From DASQZT01 sp963728965 (GTDB taxonomy: Bacteria > Acidobacteriota > Terriglobia > Bryobacterales > Bryobacteraceae), in NCBI GenBank assembly GCA_963728965.1, contig CAVSMH010000012.1, positions 310,001 to 374,000 on the forward strand: 64,000 nucleotides of DNA, in the 5' to 3' direction. A model generated the notes under the pieces. That model did no database searches. It was not told the origin of the DNA and saw only the letters and a list, made by a program, of their open reading frames with translations. The translations under genes were made by a program, and so were the position numbers. Numbering within the stretch: the first letter of the stretch is position 1; every line of letters starts with the position of its first letter. Below, piece after piece: positions 1 to 8,301 of this stretch.

Positions 1-31
1 TGAGGAACCACGAAATGGGGACTTCCGACAT
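1..31 (-). CDS. nuoK: NADH-quinone oxidoreductase subunit K, 5' end only
   Basis: Only the first ten codons lie in the window. They read MSEVPISWFL, which matches the usual NuoK start (M-x-PISxYL). The ATG lies 2 nt after the nuoJ stop codon, and a GGAGG ribosome-binding site sits inside the last nuoJ codons. NuoK is a small three-helix membrane subunit of the proton-pumping arm of complex I. The call rests on this short match plus the gene order. Confidence 0.75.
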   Translation of the reverse strand, partial: MSEVPISWFL

Positions 32-33
32 GA

Positions 34-534
34 TCAATCGACCTCCTTTCGCGCCAGGACGATGGCTCCGATAATGGCGATCAGGACCAGGATCGAGGTG
101 ACTTCGAAGGGCAGCAGGTAGGGGCCGAAGAGGGCCAGGCCGATGGCCCGCGGCGAGCCGCCCCGGAAGCCGCCGAAGTGCACCGAGGTGTCTGGGCGGT
201 ACATCCGCTGCACGAACCAGGCCAGCAGTCCGAGGAAGGCGATGAGCAGCGGCACGCCCAGCAACTGGACCATAAACGAGCGCCCTTTGCGGGTTTCGGC
301 GCCGGCATTGAGCAGCATGATCACGAACACGAACAGCACCATGACGGCGCCGGCGTAGACGATCACCTGGGCGGCGGCAATGAACTCGGCGCCCAGCAGA
401 AGGTAGAGGACCGCGAGCGACCCCATGACCCCGACCAGCGAGATCGCGCTGGAGATGGGATGCGTCTGGACGACCACGTTGATGGCACAAACCACCGCGA
501 TCAGGGCGAAGACCAGAAAAATGATGACGTCCAT
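34..534 (-). CDS. nuoJ: NADH-quinone oxidoreductase subunit J
   Basis: A 166-residue integral membrane protein with five predicted hydrophobic helices. It carries the conserved NuoJ third-helix region 'QVIVYAGAVMVLFVFVIMLL' near residues 56-75. NuoJ belongs to the membrane arm of respiratory complex I and helps couple quinone reduction to proton pumping. It follows nuoH with a 1-nt gap and precedes nuoK. In most genomes nuoI lies between nuoH and nuoJ; it is absent here. Length is normal for the family. Confidence 0.93.
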   Translation of the reverse strand: MDVIIFLVFALIAVVCAINVVVQTHPISSAISLVGVMGSLAVLYLLLGAEFIAAAQVIVYAGAVMVLFVFVIMLLNAGAETRKGRSFMVQLLGVPLLIAFLGLLAWFVQRMYRPDTSVHFGGFRGGSPRAIGLALFGPYLLPFEVTSILVLIAIIGAIVLARKEVD

Positions 535-535
535 G

Positions 536-1720
536 TCACTTCGTCGTGAGGGCGACCAGCAAAGCGGTCACCAGAAGGTTCAGTACCGCCACCGGGAAGA
601 GGAACTTCCACGCGAAGCGCATCAGTTGGTCGTAGCGGAAGCGCGGCAGGGTGCCGCGAATCCACATGAACAGGAAAAGGATCGCGCCGGCTTTGGCGCA
701 GAACCAGAAGAGCGGGATCAGCCAGCTCTGGACCCAGGGCAGCAGGAACACCGCCGCGAGGATCAGGAAAATGACGCCGAACACGGGCAGGGTAAGGCGA
801 TCGCGGCGCCGTGCCGGATGCATGCCGTGATACAGGGCGACCAGTCCGGCCAGCGCGAAGATCGCGGCGGGGACGAGGCTGGAGCCAAAGCGGGCCGGCC
901 ACGGGGCGATCCATCCGCCCAGAAAGAGCAGGGTGGCCATGCAGCTCACGGTGATCATGTTGGCGTACTCGGCCATAAAGAAGGAGGCGAATTTCATGCT
1001 GCTGTATTCGGTGTGGAAGCCGGCCACCAGTTCGTTTTCGGCCTCCGGCAGGTCGAAGGGCACACGGTTGGTTTCGGCGAAGGCGGCGATCAGAAACACG
1101 AGGAAGCTGATGATCTGCGGGAACGGTCCGTGGAATACGTTCCAGTTCCAGACGCCGCCCGCCTGCCGTTCGACGATTTCGCGCAGGCTGAGGGTATTGG
1201 AGATCAGCAGCGGGGCGGCGATGGTGAGCGACAGCGGCAACTCGTAGCTGATCATCTGGGCGGAACTGCGCAGACCGCCGAGGAGCGCGTACTTGTTGTT
1301 CGAAGACCAACCGGCGAGCGCGATGCCGTACACGCCCATGGAAGTAGCCGCGAGCACGAACAGCACGCCGATGTTGAGGTCGGTGAGCTGCATGTAGGTA
1401 CGATAGGGGCCGACCTGGATGGCGGGGCCGAACGGAATCACGGAGATCGACAGCAGCGCCATGGTGATGGCGATGAAGGGGGCGGCCAGGTACAGCGGCC
1501 GATTGACGTAGGGCGGAATCAGGTCTTCCTTGGTGACCAGCTTGATGACGTCGGCCAGGGGCTGCAAGAGCCCGTGGGGGCCCACGCGATAGGGTCCCGG
1601 GCGCACCTGGATATGGGCAATCACTTTCCGCTCGACCCACTGCAGGTAGGCCAGGGTGGTCATCAGGACGGCGAAAACGACGACGATCTTGATGAGGCTG
1701 ATGACGATAAATGAGTCCAT
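536..1720 (-). CDS. nuoH: NADH-quinone oxidoreductase subunit H
   Basis: 394 residues with about eight or nine membrane helices. The family signature 'YLQWVERKVIAHIQVRPGP' is at residues 25-43 and the quinone-pocket segment 'FAETNRVPFDLPEAE' is present near residue 215. NuoH forms the quinone-binding chamber at the junction of the hydrophilic and membrane arms of complex I. It is longer than the roughly 325-residue E. coli protein; the extra length is in loops, including a Trp-rich stretch (GVWNWNVFHGPF), and at the C-terminus. It begins immediately after the nuoG stop (start codon at 1720, nuoG stop ending at 1721), so translation is probably coupled. Confidence 0.95.
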   Translation of the reverse strand: MDSFIVISLIKIVVVFAVLMTTLAYLQWVERKVIAHIQVRPGPYRVGPHGLLQPLADVIKLVTKEDLIPPYVNRPLYLAAPFIAITMALLSISVIPFGPAIQVGPYRTYMQLTDLNIGVLFVLAATSMGVYGIALAGWSSNNKYALLGGLRSSAQMISYELPLSLTIAAPLLISNTLSLREIVERQAGGVWNWNVFHGPFPQIISFLVFLIAAFAETNRVPFDLPEAENELVAGFHTEYSSMKFASFFMAEYANMITVSCMATLLFLGGWIAPWPARFGSSLVPAAIFALAGLVALYHGMHPARRRDRLTLPVFGVIFLILAAVFLLPWVQSWLIPLFWFCAKAGAILFLFMWIRGTLPRFRYDQLMRFAWKFLFPVAVLNLLVTALLVALTTK

Positions 1721-4012
1721 TTAGCGGCTCAAACGGCTTTCCACCACCGAATTCAGCACCTTGGAATAGCGCCCGAGCGTACCGGACGCGAACAGACCGT
1801 TGTGATCGGAATGCACCAGGTCGGGCCGGTTCTCAACGGGCACACGGCCGTTGACCGGCAGGGTCTGCGCCGCGCCGGCGGCGATGGCCGTGGTTGGAAC
1901 GTGGTACCCGCGAACGTTGTTGCGGATTTCGGAAAAGACGACATCGGGCGTCCATGGGCCGAGGGCGGCGGCGGCGCCCATTTCCCGGGCGATGAAGCCC
2001 ATGATTTCGAGATCGGGTTTGGCGCCCATGGTGTTGATGGCGCGTTTGAGCCGCTGCACCTCACCGGTGACATTGGTGACGGTGCCGTTCTTTTCGTAGG
2101 CACAGGCGGCGGGCAGGACCACGTCGGCCTGCCGGGCGGTCTCGGTGAGGAACAGATCCTGGACGGCGAGAAATCCGGCGTGGCGGGCGCCGCCGTTTTT
2201 GAGCGGATTGGCGCCCACCACCCAAAGCACGTCGAGCGGGGCATCCAGCATCTCGTGAAGCCGCATGCCGGGCTGGGCGGACGGCACATAACCCGGCAGG
2301 AATTCCGGAGCGAGGCCCATATCGATGGCGCCGCGGGAATTCGAATAATCGACCAGGCACACGTATTTTACGGGAATGCCGAGGGACTCGCCGAATTCGA
2401 CCAATGCGCGGATGTCGTCGCCCTTGAAGGAGTCGTCGAAGAGGAGCACCAGCCCGGGTTCGGCCTTCAGCCGGTCGCGGAGCGATTCGAGGGCGGCGAA
2501 ATAGCCGGCCGGCGCCGCGTTGACATTGTGGGGAGGCGCGAAGCCGGCGTGATCGCCGGTGGCCCGGCCCGGACCATTGACGGGCTCCCATCGTGGACCG
2601 GGCGGCGGAGTGGCGGAGGGATCCGGGACTACGCCCGGACCGCCGATGGGTGCGGCGCCGGGACCGCTGGTGGTGGCGCCGACGTCGCGTCCGGGAACTA
2701 CTCCGAGGTCGCCGACGTTCTTCGCCGCCGCGCTTCCCACGCGGAGGCTAGCCACCGAGTACTTGTCTTCGCGCACCGGCCCGGGAGTAAGGGCGTAGAC
2801 GTTGGCCTGATGGTGGCGGTAGTTGGCGCGAACCTGGAAACTGAGCAGCGGATGCTCGAGCGCAAGATCGGCGCCCAGGATCAGCACGGCCTTGCTTTGG
2901 TACAGGTCGGCCACGGTTGCGAGCCGGCCCGTTTTGCCGCTCAGCGCATCGAGCAGGGTCGCGAGGTCGCCGGTGCGGTGGTGGTCGATGTGGTTCGTGC
3001 CCAACACCGTGCGCGCGAACTTCTGGAGGTAATAATTCTCTTCGTTGGTGGTGTGGTTGGAGCCGATCACGCCGAAGCTGCCGCCGGCCTCGCGGGCGAG
3101 GCGGAATCGGGCGGCGACGGTCTCCAGCGCCTTCGACCAGGACACCTCGACGAGTTTCCCATCGACGCGCACGAGGGGGGCCAGCAAACGCTCGGGGTGA
3201 TCGTAGAAATCGAACCCGTAGCGGCCCTTGATGCAGAGGAACTCGCCATTGATGCCGGAGCGGTCGCGGTTGTTGCCACGGATGATGTGGTCGTTGCGGA
3301 CGCCCAGGGTCGTCTTGCAGCCGTCGGCGCAATGGGTGCAGATGGTGCCCACGTGCTCCATTTCCCAAGGCCGGGTCTGGTAGCGATAGGCTCCGCTGGT
3401 GAGCGCGCCCACCGGACAGATGTCGATGCAGGCGCCGCACTCGTCGCATTCCAGATGGTCGCCCTGGTTGGGGGCAATTTCGGAGAATACGCCGCGGTTA
3501 ATCACACCCAGCGCACCCACCCCCATGCCTTCATTGCAGATGCGCACGCAGCGGAAGCAGAGGATGCAGCGCGGCGCATCGAAAAACACCACCGGCGAAT
3601 ATTGTTTTTCCGGGGTGTGAACCTTTACTTCGGTGTAGCGGCTCTCTCCGGCGCCATAGCGGAACACCATATCCTGCAACTCGCATTCGCCGCCCTTATC
3701 GCAGACCGGGCAGTCGAGCGGATGATTGGTGAGCAGGAACTCCAGTGTATACTTGCGGGCGTTGGCCACTTGTGGGGTTTCGGTGCGCACGACCATGCCT
3801 TCGGACACCGGGAGAGTGCAGGCCGTCATCAGCTTGGGCATCTTCTCCACTTCCACCAGGCACATGCGGCAGGCGGCCTGCAAGGTGAGGCCTTCGTAGT
3901 AGCAGAACGCGGGGATTTCGATGCCGACGCTCTTGGCGGCATCGATCACCAGGGTGCCGGGCGCGGCCTGCACCTGCCGGCCGTCGATGGTGAATTTGAC
4001 CAGGTCGGCCAT
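1721..4012 (-). CDS. nuoG: NADH-quinone oxidoreductase subunit G
   Basis: 763 residues. The start is the ATG at 4012, whose A is shared with the nuoF stop (TGATG), so the two genes are translationally coupled. The N-terminus is a [2Fe-2S] ferredoxin domain (C37, C48, C51, C65), followed by the H97/C101/C104/C110 cluster and two further [4Fe-4S] motifs (CILCFRCVRIC and CDECGACIDICP). A molybdopterin-oxidoreductase-like domain follows and opens with CTHCADGC, an N7-type cluster motif. NuoG carries electrons along the peripheral arm of complex I. Oddity: residues about 431-499 are a Gly/Pro-rich low-complexity insert inside the C-terminal domain. A longer upstream open frame to 4795 exists but overlaps nuoF and was rejected as the start. 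Confidence 0.94.
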   Translation of the reverse strand: MADLVKFTIDGRQVQAAPGTLVIDAAKSVGIEIPAFCYYEGLTLQAACRMCLVEVEKMPKLMTACTLPVSEGMVVRTETPQVANARKYTLEFLLTNHPLDCPVCDKGGECELQDMVFRYGAGESRYTEVKVHTPEKQYSPVVFFDAPRCILCFRCVRICNEGMGVGALGVINRGVFSEIAPNQGDHLECDECGACIDICPVGALTSGAYRYQTRPWEMEHVGTICTHCADGCKTTLGVRNDHIIRGNNRDRSGINGEFLCIKGRYGFDFYDHPERLLAPLVRVDGKLVEVSWSKALETVAARFRLAREAGGSFGVIGSNHTTNEENYYLQKFARTVLGTNHIDHHRTGDLATLLDALSGKTGRLATVADLYQSKAVLILGADLALEHPLLSFQVRANYRHHQANVYALTPGPVREDKYSVASLRVGSAAAKNVGDLGVVPGRDVGATTSGPGAAPIGGPGVVPDPSATPPPGPRWEPVNGPGRATGDHAGFAPPHNVNAAPAGYFAALESLRDRLKAEPGLVLLFDDSFKGDDIRALVEFGESLGIPVKYVCLVDYSNSRGAIDMGLAPEFLPGYVPSAQPGMRLHEMLDAPLDVLWVVGANPLKNGGARHAGFLAVQDLFLTETARQADVVLPAACAYEKNGTVTNVTGEVQRLKRAINTMGAKPDLEIMGFIAREMGAAAALGPWTPDVVFSEIRNNVRGYHVPTTAIAAGAAQTLPVNGRVPVENRPDLVHSDHNGLFASGTLGRYSKVLNSVVESRLSR

Positions 4013-5325
4013 CAGGCCCCCACCAAGGTGCCCGCCGGTTGGTAGGGGCACGGTTTCCCGTTGAGGTGGTCTTCGAATTCCCCGCGGAACTTCTCCACGA
4101 TGGAGATGGTGGGCATGGCGGCCGCGTCGCCGAGGGGGCAGAAGGTTCGTCCCAGCATGTTCCTGGCGAGATCGCCGATCAGGTTGATGTCGGCGCGGGT
4201 GCCGCCGCCTTCGTGAAATCGCGTCAGAATCTTGCGAAGCCAGGTGGTGCCTTCGCGGCAGGGGATGCACCAGCCGCAGCTCTCGTGGGCGTAGAACCGC
4301 ATGATGCGGAGGGCGGCCTTGACCATGCAGGTCTGGTCGTCGATGATGATCACGCCGCCCGAGCCGAGCATGGTCTTGCGCTGGGACATGGAGTCGTAGT
4401 CCATGGTGGCGCCTTCCAGTTCCGCCGCGGTCAATACGGGGCAGGACGAGCCGCCGGGAATGAAGGCTTTGAGCTTGCGGCCGCCGCGGATGCCGCCGCC
4501 CACTTCCTCGATCATCTGTTGCACCGGAAAGCCGAGCTTCAATTCGTACACGCCGGGTTTGTTGACGTGGCCGGTGAGGCAGGTCATTTTGGTCCCGCCG
4601 GCTTTGGGCACGCCGAGCGCGGCAAAGGCCGCGCCACCGTCGCGGATAATGGCCGGCACGGCGCAATAGGTTTCCACGTTGTTCAGCACGGTGGGGCATT
4701 GAAACGCGCCGACCACGGCGGGAAACGGCGGGCGGATGCGCGGTATGCCGCGCTTTCCTTCGAGCGATTCGAGCAGCGCCGATTCCTCGCCGCACTCATA
4801 GGCGCCCGCGCCGGTGTGGGTGTAGAGATCGAAGTCGAACCCCGTGCCCTGGATGTTCTTCCCGAGCCAGCCTCGTTGGTAGGCCTCGGCGATGGCCGTG
4901 TCCACGATGTCGATCAGGTAGCGATACTCGCCGCGGATATAGATGTAGCCGGAGTGCGCGTCCACGGCGAGACCGGCGATCAGCGCGCCCTCGATCAACT
5001 GGTGGGGATCGTTCTCCATCAGCACGCGGTCTTTGCAGGTGCCGGGTTCGCTTTCATCGGCATTCACGACGATGTATTTGGGTTTAGGAGAGGAGCGCGG
5101 TACGAAGCTCCACTTCATTCCGGTGGGAAAGCCGGCGCCGCCGCGTCCGCGCAGATTGGACGCTTTCACCTCGTCGATGATCTGCTCGGGCTTCATGGCG
5201 GCCGCCTTCATGAACGCCTGGTAGCCATCGGTGGCAAGATAGGTGTCGATGGACTCGGAGTGCGGCAGGCCAAAGCGCCGCGTCAGCACCCGGGTTTCGA
5301 GCGGACTGGGTTCGTTATACAACAT
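4012..5325 (-). CDS. nuoF: NADH-quinone oxidoreductase subunit F
   Basis: 437 residues. This is the FMN- and NADH-binding subunit at the tip of complex I. The glycine-rich nucleotide-binding segment 'LRGRGGAGFPTGMKW' and the FMN-contact segment 'VVNADESEPGTCKDR' lie in the N-terminal third. A SLBB region follows. The N3 [4Fe-4S] cluster ligands are C350, C353, C356 and C396 (ESCGWCIPCREG and FCPLGDAA). Length is normal. The start lies 3 nt downstream of the nuoE stop; the stop overlaps the nuoG start by one base. No catalytic residue appears to be missing. Confidence 0.96.
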   Translation of the reverse strand: MLYNEPSPLETRVLTRRFGLPHSESIDTYLATDGYQAFMKAAAMKPEQIIDEVKASNLRGRGGAGFPTGMKWSFVPRSSPKPKYIVVNADESEPGTCKDRVLMENDPHQLIEGALIAGLAVDAHSGYIYIRGEYRYLIDIVDTAIAEAYQRGWLGKNIQGTGFDFDLYTHTGAGAYECGEESALLESLEGKRGIPRIRPPFPAVVGAFQCPTVLNNVETYCAVPAIIRDGGAAFAALGVPKAGGTKMTCLTGHVNKPGVYELKLGFPVQQMIEEVGGGIRGGRKLKAFIPGGSSCPVLTAAELEGATMDYDSMSQRKTMLGSGGVIIIDDQTCMVKAALRIMRFYAHESCGWCIPCREGTTWLRKILTRFHEGGGTRADINLIGDLARNMLGRTFCPLGDAAAMPTISIVEKFRGEFEDHLNGKPCPYQPAGTLVGA

Positions 5326-5328
5326 CCG

Positions 5329-5811
5329 TTACTGTTTTGTCCTCAGGTCGTCCAGGAGAGCGTCCAGGTCGCCGGGCGTGACGAAGTGGTGAAACTCGTA
5401 GTTTACCTGGACCGCCGGCGCCCAGGAGCAGGCGCCAATGCACTCTACCTCTTCGAGTGAAACCTGGCCGTCCGCGGTGACCTCTTTGTGGCCGATGCCG
5501 AGTTTCTTGCAGGCATGCTCCCAGAGCTTGTCGCCGTCGTGCAGCAGGCAACTGATATTGGTGCAGACCTGCACGTGATACTTGCCCAGCGGTTTGCGGT
5601 GCAGCATCGAATAGTAGGAGAGCACCTCATTGACCTGCAAGGCCGTGACGCCGACCCGTCTGGCGACTTCCGCGATCAGTTCGTCGGAAACGCAGCCGAT
5701 CTCGTCCTGCGCGTACATGAGCATGGGAATCATGGCCGAGCGTTGGCGGCCGGGTGGATAGCTCTTCAGGAGTTTGTCAAACCTGGCTTCCAGTTGTGGA
5801 GAGAGAGTCAT
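5329..5811 (-). CDS. nuoE: NADH-quinone oxidoreductase subunit E
   Basis: 160 residues with a thioredoxin-like fold. It binds the off-pathway N1a [2Fe-2S] cluster through C83, C88, C124 and C128 (CTNISC and CIGAC). The N-terminal helical part includes the usual 'RSAMIPMLMYAQDEIG' segment. NuoE pairs with NuoF in the NADH-dehydrogenase module of complex I, and the two genes are adjacent here with a 3-nt gap. A spacer of about 70 nt separates it from nuoD upstream, the largest gap in the operon. Confidence 0.95.
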   Translation of the reverse strand: MTLSPQLEARFDKLLKSYPPGRQRSAMIPMLMYAQDEIGCVSDELIAEVARRVGVTALQVNEVLSYYSMLHRKPLGKYHVQVCTNISCLLHDGDKLWEHACKKLGIGHKEVTADGQVSLEEVECIGACSWAPAVQVNYEFHHFVTPGDLDALLDDLRTKQ

Positions 5812-5880
5812 GTTGTCATCGTGGTGGACAGGGCTTTCGCCTTCCGCGGGTTGGCATCCCGCTTTCCTGCACCACCCAAA

Positions 5881-7110
5881 TTACCGGTCCGTGTCCCCGA
5901 GAACGAAATCCATGCTGCCGATGGAAGCGATCACATCGGCGATCAGCGTACCCTCTACCATTCTAGACGTGGCTTGCAGATTCCCGAAGCTTGGTGTGCG
6001 CATGTGCACGCGATAGGGCTTGGTGGTGCCGTCGCTGACCAGGTAGAAACCGAGCTCGCCGCGCGGCGATTCGATCACCTGGTAGACCTCGCCTTCCGGG
6101 ACGCGGAAGCCCTCGGTCACGATTTTGAAATGGAAGATCAGGGCTTCCATCTGCGTTTTCATCTTTTCGCGGTCGGGCAGCACCACGTGCGGGGCATCGG
6201 CCTTCCAGGGGCCGGCGGGCATACCCTCGAGCGCCTGGTTCACGATACGCGAGCTTTGCCGCATTTCCTCGACGCGCACCAGGTATCGCGCGTACACATC
6301 GTTTTCGGTGCGGGTAGGCACATCGAAATCGAACTTCTCGTAGCTGGTATACGGCTCATCCTTACGGGCGTCGATCTTGAGGCCGGCGGCGCGCAGCATG
6401 GGTCCGGTGACGCCCAGGTCGAGCATGTCTTCGAGCGAAATGACGCCCACTCCCTGGGTGCGACCGATCCAGATGCGGTTATTGGTGAGCAGGTTTTCGT
6501 ACTCGTCCACGCGGGTGGGAAACACGTCGATGAACTGGCGCACGCGTTTGTGCCAGCCGCGCGGCGGTTCGAGCGCGAGGCCGCCGATGCGGAAGTAGCT
6601 GGTCATCATCCGCTGGCCGGAGAACATCTCGAAGATGCGGAGAATGTCCTCGCGCTCGCGGAAGCAATAGAGGAAGACGCTCATCGCGCCGATATCGAGG
6701 GCGTGCGTGCCGAGCCAGACGAGGTGGCTGTTGAGGCGAGTCAACTCGGTGAGCATCACGCGCATCCACTGCGCCTGCGGCGGAATTTCGAGGCCCAGGA
6801 GTTTCTCCGCGGCGAGGCAGTAGCCGAGGTTCATGGACAGCGGCGCGAGGTAGTCGACGCGATCGGTGAGCGTGACCGCCTGCTGGTAGTTTTTGACTTC
6901 GAACTCTTTTTCGATGCCGGTGTGGAGGAAACCGATTTCCGGCCGGCATCGCACGACAGTCTCGCCATCGAGTTCGATCAGGAGGCGCAGCACGCCGTGG
7001 GTGGACGGGTGCTGCGGTCCCATGTTGAGCACCATTCGGCGCGGGCCGGTCTCCGATGGATTGGCATCGACCGCTTCGAGAATGGTTCCAGGGACGCCCG
7101 ATTCACTCAT
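5881..7110 (-). CDS. nuoD: NADH-quinone oxidoreductase subunit D
   Basis: 409 residues, the usual length for NuoD. It has the motifs 'NMGPQHPSTHGVLR' and 'PEIGFLHTGIEK' at the N-terminus and 'SPRGELGFYLVSDG' near the C-terminus. It is the 49-kDa-type subunit, related to NiFe-hydrogenase large subunits, and with NuoB forms the quinone-reduction site of complex I. Its usual partner gene nuoB is not in this operon. The start follows the nuoC stop by 4 nt and has a GAGG-containing leader. NuoC and NuoD are separate proteins here, unlike the fused NuoCD of E. coli. Confidence 0.96.
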   Translation of the reverse strand: MSESGVPGTILEAVDANPSETGPRRMVLNMGPQHPSTHGVLRLLIELDGETVVRCRPEIGFLHTGIEKEFEVKNYQQAVTLTDRVDYLAPLSMNLGYCLAAEKLLGLEIPPQAQWMRVMLTELTRLNSHLVWLGTHALDIGAMSVFLYCFREREDILRIFEMFSGQRMMTSYFRIGGLALEPPRGWHKRVRQFIDVFPTRVDEYENLLTNNRIWIGRTQGVGVISLEDMLDLGVTGPMLRAAGLKIDARKDEPYTSYEKFDFDVPTRTENDVYARYLVRVEEMRQSSRIVNQALEGMPAGPWKADAPHVVLPDREKMKTQMEALIFHFKIVTEGFRVPEGEVYQVIESPRGELGFYLVSDGTTKPYRVHMRTPSFGNLQATSRMVEGTLIADVIASIGSMDFVLGDTDR

Positions 7111-7114
7111 CTTC

Positions 7115-7588
7115 TTAAACCCTCGACCCCGTCACGGGGTAGTCTTTGCGCAGCGGGTGGCCTTCCCAATCGTCGGGCATCATGATGCGGCGCAGGTCCG
7201 GATGGCCGCGAAAACGAATGCCGAACAGATCGAACGCTTCGCGCTCGTACCAGCCGGCGCCCCGCCACACAGGGGTGACCGATTCGATTTCGGGATCGGC
7301 GCCCGGCACGCGGCACTTCAGGCGGACGCGTTCGTTGCGGCCGACCGAATGCAGGTGATAGACGACCTCAAAACGCGGTTCGACCGGATAACGGTCCACG
7401 GCGGTGACCGTGCTCAGGCGATTGAATTTCTGGTCGTATTTCAGGAATCCGCAGATGCTGGCGATCTTGGCGGGCGCGATCTCGAGCGTCAGTTCGCCGC
7501 GATCGAATTTCCCGCTCACTACGGCGTCGGCGTCAAAAGCGGCAATCGCCTCGGCCAACGGACGATCTCGCAAGTTGTCGGGTAACAT
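7115..7588 (-). CDS. nuoC: NADH-quinone oxidoreductase subunit C
   Basis: 157 residues, slightly shorter than many NuoC proteins. The family signature is clear: 'GAGWYEREAFDLFGIRF' followed by 'GHPDLRRIMMPDDWEGHPLRKDYP' type residues in the C-terminal third. NuoC is the 30-kDa-type subunit of the Q module and contacts NuoD and NuoB. It starts 8 nt after the nuoA stop. In the canonical order nuoB would lie between nuoA and nuoC; there is no room for it here. Confidence 0.94.
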   Translation of the reverse strand: MLPDNLRDRPLAEAIAAFDADAVVSGKFDRGELTLEIAPAKIASICGFLKYDQKFNRLSTVTAVDRYPVEPRFEVVYHLHSVGRNERVRLKCRVPGADPEIESVTPVWRGAGWYEREAFDLFGIRFRGHPDLRRIMMPDDWEGHPLRKDYPVTGSRV

Positions 7589-7596
7589 TTCGAGCG

Positions 7597-7992
7597 TTAT
7601 TGTTTTCGGCTGGTAAGGTCGGCTCCGGACCAGTCCAGCGCACCCTTTTTCCAGATGTAGAAGAATCCGGAGAGGATCAGCACCACAAACACCAGCATCT
7701 CGATGAAAGCTACCATCTTCAGTTCTCGAAAAACGACCACCCAGGGGTACAAAAAGATCGCTTCAATGTCGAAAACGATGAAGAGCATGGCCACCAGGTA
7801 AAACCTCACGCTGAACCGCTGCCGGGCGTCGCCGGTGGGAACGATGCCGGATTCATACGGCATGTCCTTCACCTTGTTGCGGACGCGTTTGCCTAAAAGG
7901 AACGATACCGTGAGCAGGCCGGCGGCGAGGGCCATCGCAACCAGAGCCTGCACGAGGACGGGAAAATACAATTCCGTGTATGAGTTAGGCAT
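7597..7992 (-). CDS. nuoA: NADH-quinone oxidoreductase subunit A
   Basis: 131 residues with three membrane helices. The conserved stretch 'YESGIVPTGDARQRFSVRFY' and the 'FDIEAIFLYPW' segment after it identify NuoA, a membrane subunit at the quinone-chamber end of complex I. I chose the ATG at 7992 (MPNSYTELYFPV). The frame stays open to 8136, but that extension runs across the promoter and the divergent thiS gene and is not hydrophobic. No strong Shine-Dalgarno site is visible before 7992. It is the first gene of the operon, and a consensus-like promoter lies 30-60 nt upstream. Confidence 0.93.
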   Translation of the reverse strand: MPNSYTELYFPVLVQALVAMALAAGLLTVSFLLGKRVRNKVKDMPYESGIVPTGDARQRFSVRFYLVAMLFIVFDIEAIFLYPWVVVFRELKMVAFIEMLVFVVLILSGFFYIWKKGALDWSGADLTSRKQ

Positions 7993-8022
7993 GCGATTCA
8001 GGGAAGAGCAGATCCAAATTTG

Positions 8023-8052
8023 ACTATAGATGGTGGAAAATGGAGGTGTCAA
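8023..8052 (-). promoter_or_regulatory. Sigma70-type promoter of the nuo operon
   Basis: On the minus strand a TTGACA -35 box (8047-8052) and a TATAGT -10 box (8023-8028) are separated by 18 nt, about 30 nt upstream of the nuoA start. The same hexamers recur in front of the phasin-like gene at 53.7 kb. The -35 box overlaps the ribosome-binding site of thiS on the other strand. Confidence 0.7.
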
Positions 8053-8058
8053 CCAAAC

Positions 8059-8265
8059 ATGCCCATCGATATTGTGGTGAATGGCGAAACGCGGACCGTT
8101 TCGGAGGGGCAAAGCCTTCTCGGGCTGTTGCGCCAATTGGAGCTCGAGCCCGCGCGCGTAGCGATCGAATTGAACCGGCGGATCGTGAAGCAGCCCAAGT
8201 GGGGGGAGACTACCCTGGAGGCGGGTGCGCAGGTCGAAATCGTACAGTTTGTGGGTGGGGGATAA
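8059..8265 (+). CDS. thiS: Sulfur carrier protein ThiS
   Basis: 68 residues with a ubiquitin-like beta-grasp pattern, ending in Gly-Gly-Gly. ThiS is adenylated and thiocarboxylated at its C-terminal glycine, then donates sulfur for the thiazole ring of thiamine. Start: ATG at 8059 (MPIDIVVNGE), preceded by GGAGG at 8042-8046. An upstream in-frame ATG at 8020 would add residues unlike the family. No thiG, thiF or thiO lies next to it, and the following genes are on the other strand, so it is an orphan copy here. A MoaD-like role is possible, but length and context-free sequence fit ThiS better. Confidence 0.82.
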   Translation: MPIDIVVNGETRTVSEGQSLLGLLRQLELEPARVAIELNRRIVKQPKWGETTLEAGAQVEIVQFVGGG

Positions 8266-8269
8266 GGAG

Positions 8270-8294
8270 TGGGGCAGAGTCCGGCCCTGCCCCA
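8270..8294. terminator. Hairpin between convergent thiS and STAS genes
   Basis: TGGGGCAG (8270-8277) pairs with CTGCCCCA (8287-8294) across a 9-nt loop, giving a perfect 8-bp GC-rich stem in the 36-nt gap between two convergent genes. No run of T follows on either strand, so it is a weak terminator candidate supported by position only. Confidence 0.35.
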
Positions 8295-8301
8295 GGCTGA
8301 A

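Noticed and set aside
4013..4795. An N-terminal extension of the nuoG frame across nuoF
   Set aside because: The extension is Arg-rich and unlike NuoG, nuoF occupies the same DNA, and the ATG at 4012 gives a normal NuoG start with stop/start overlap.
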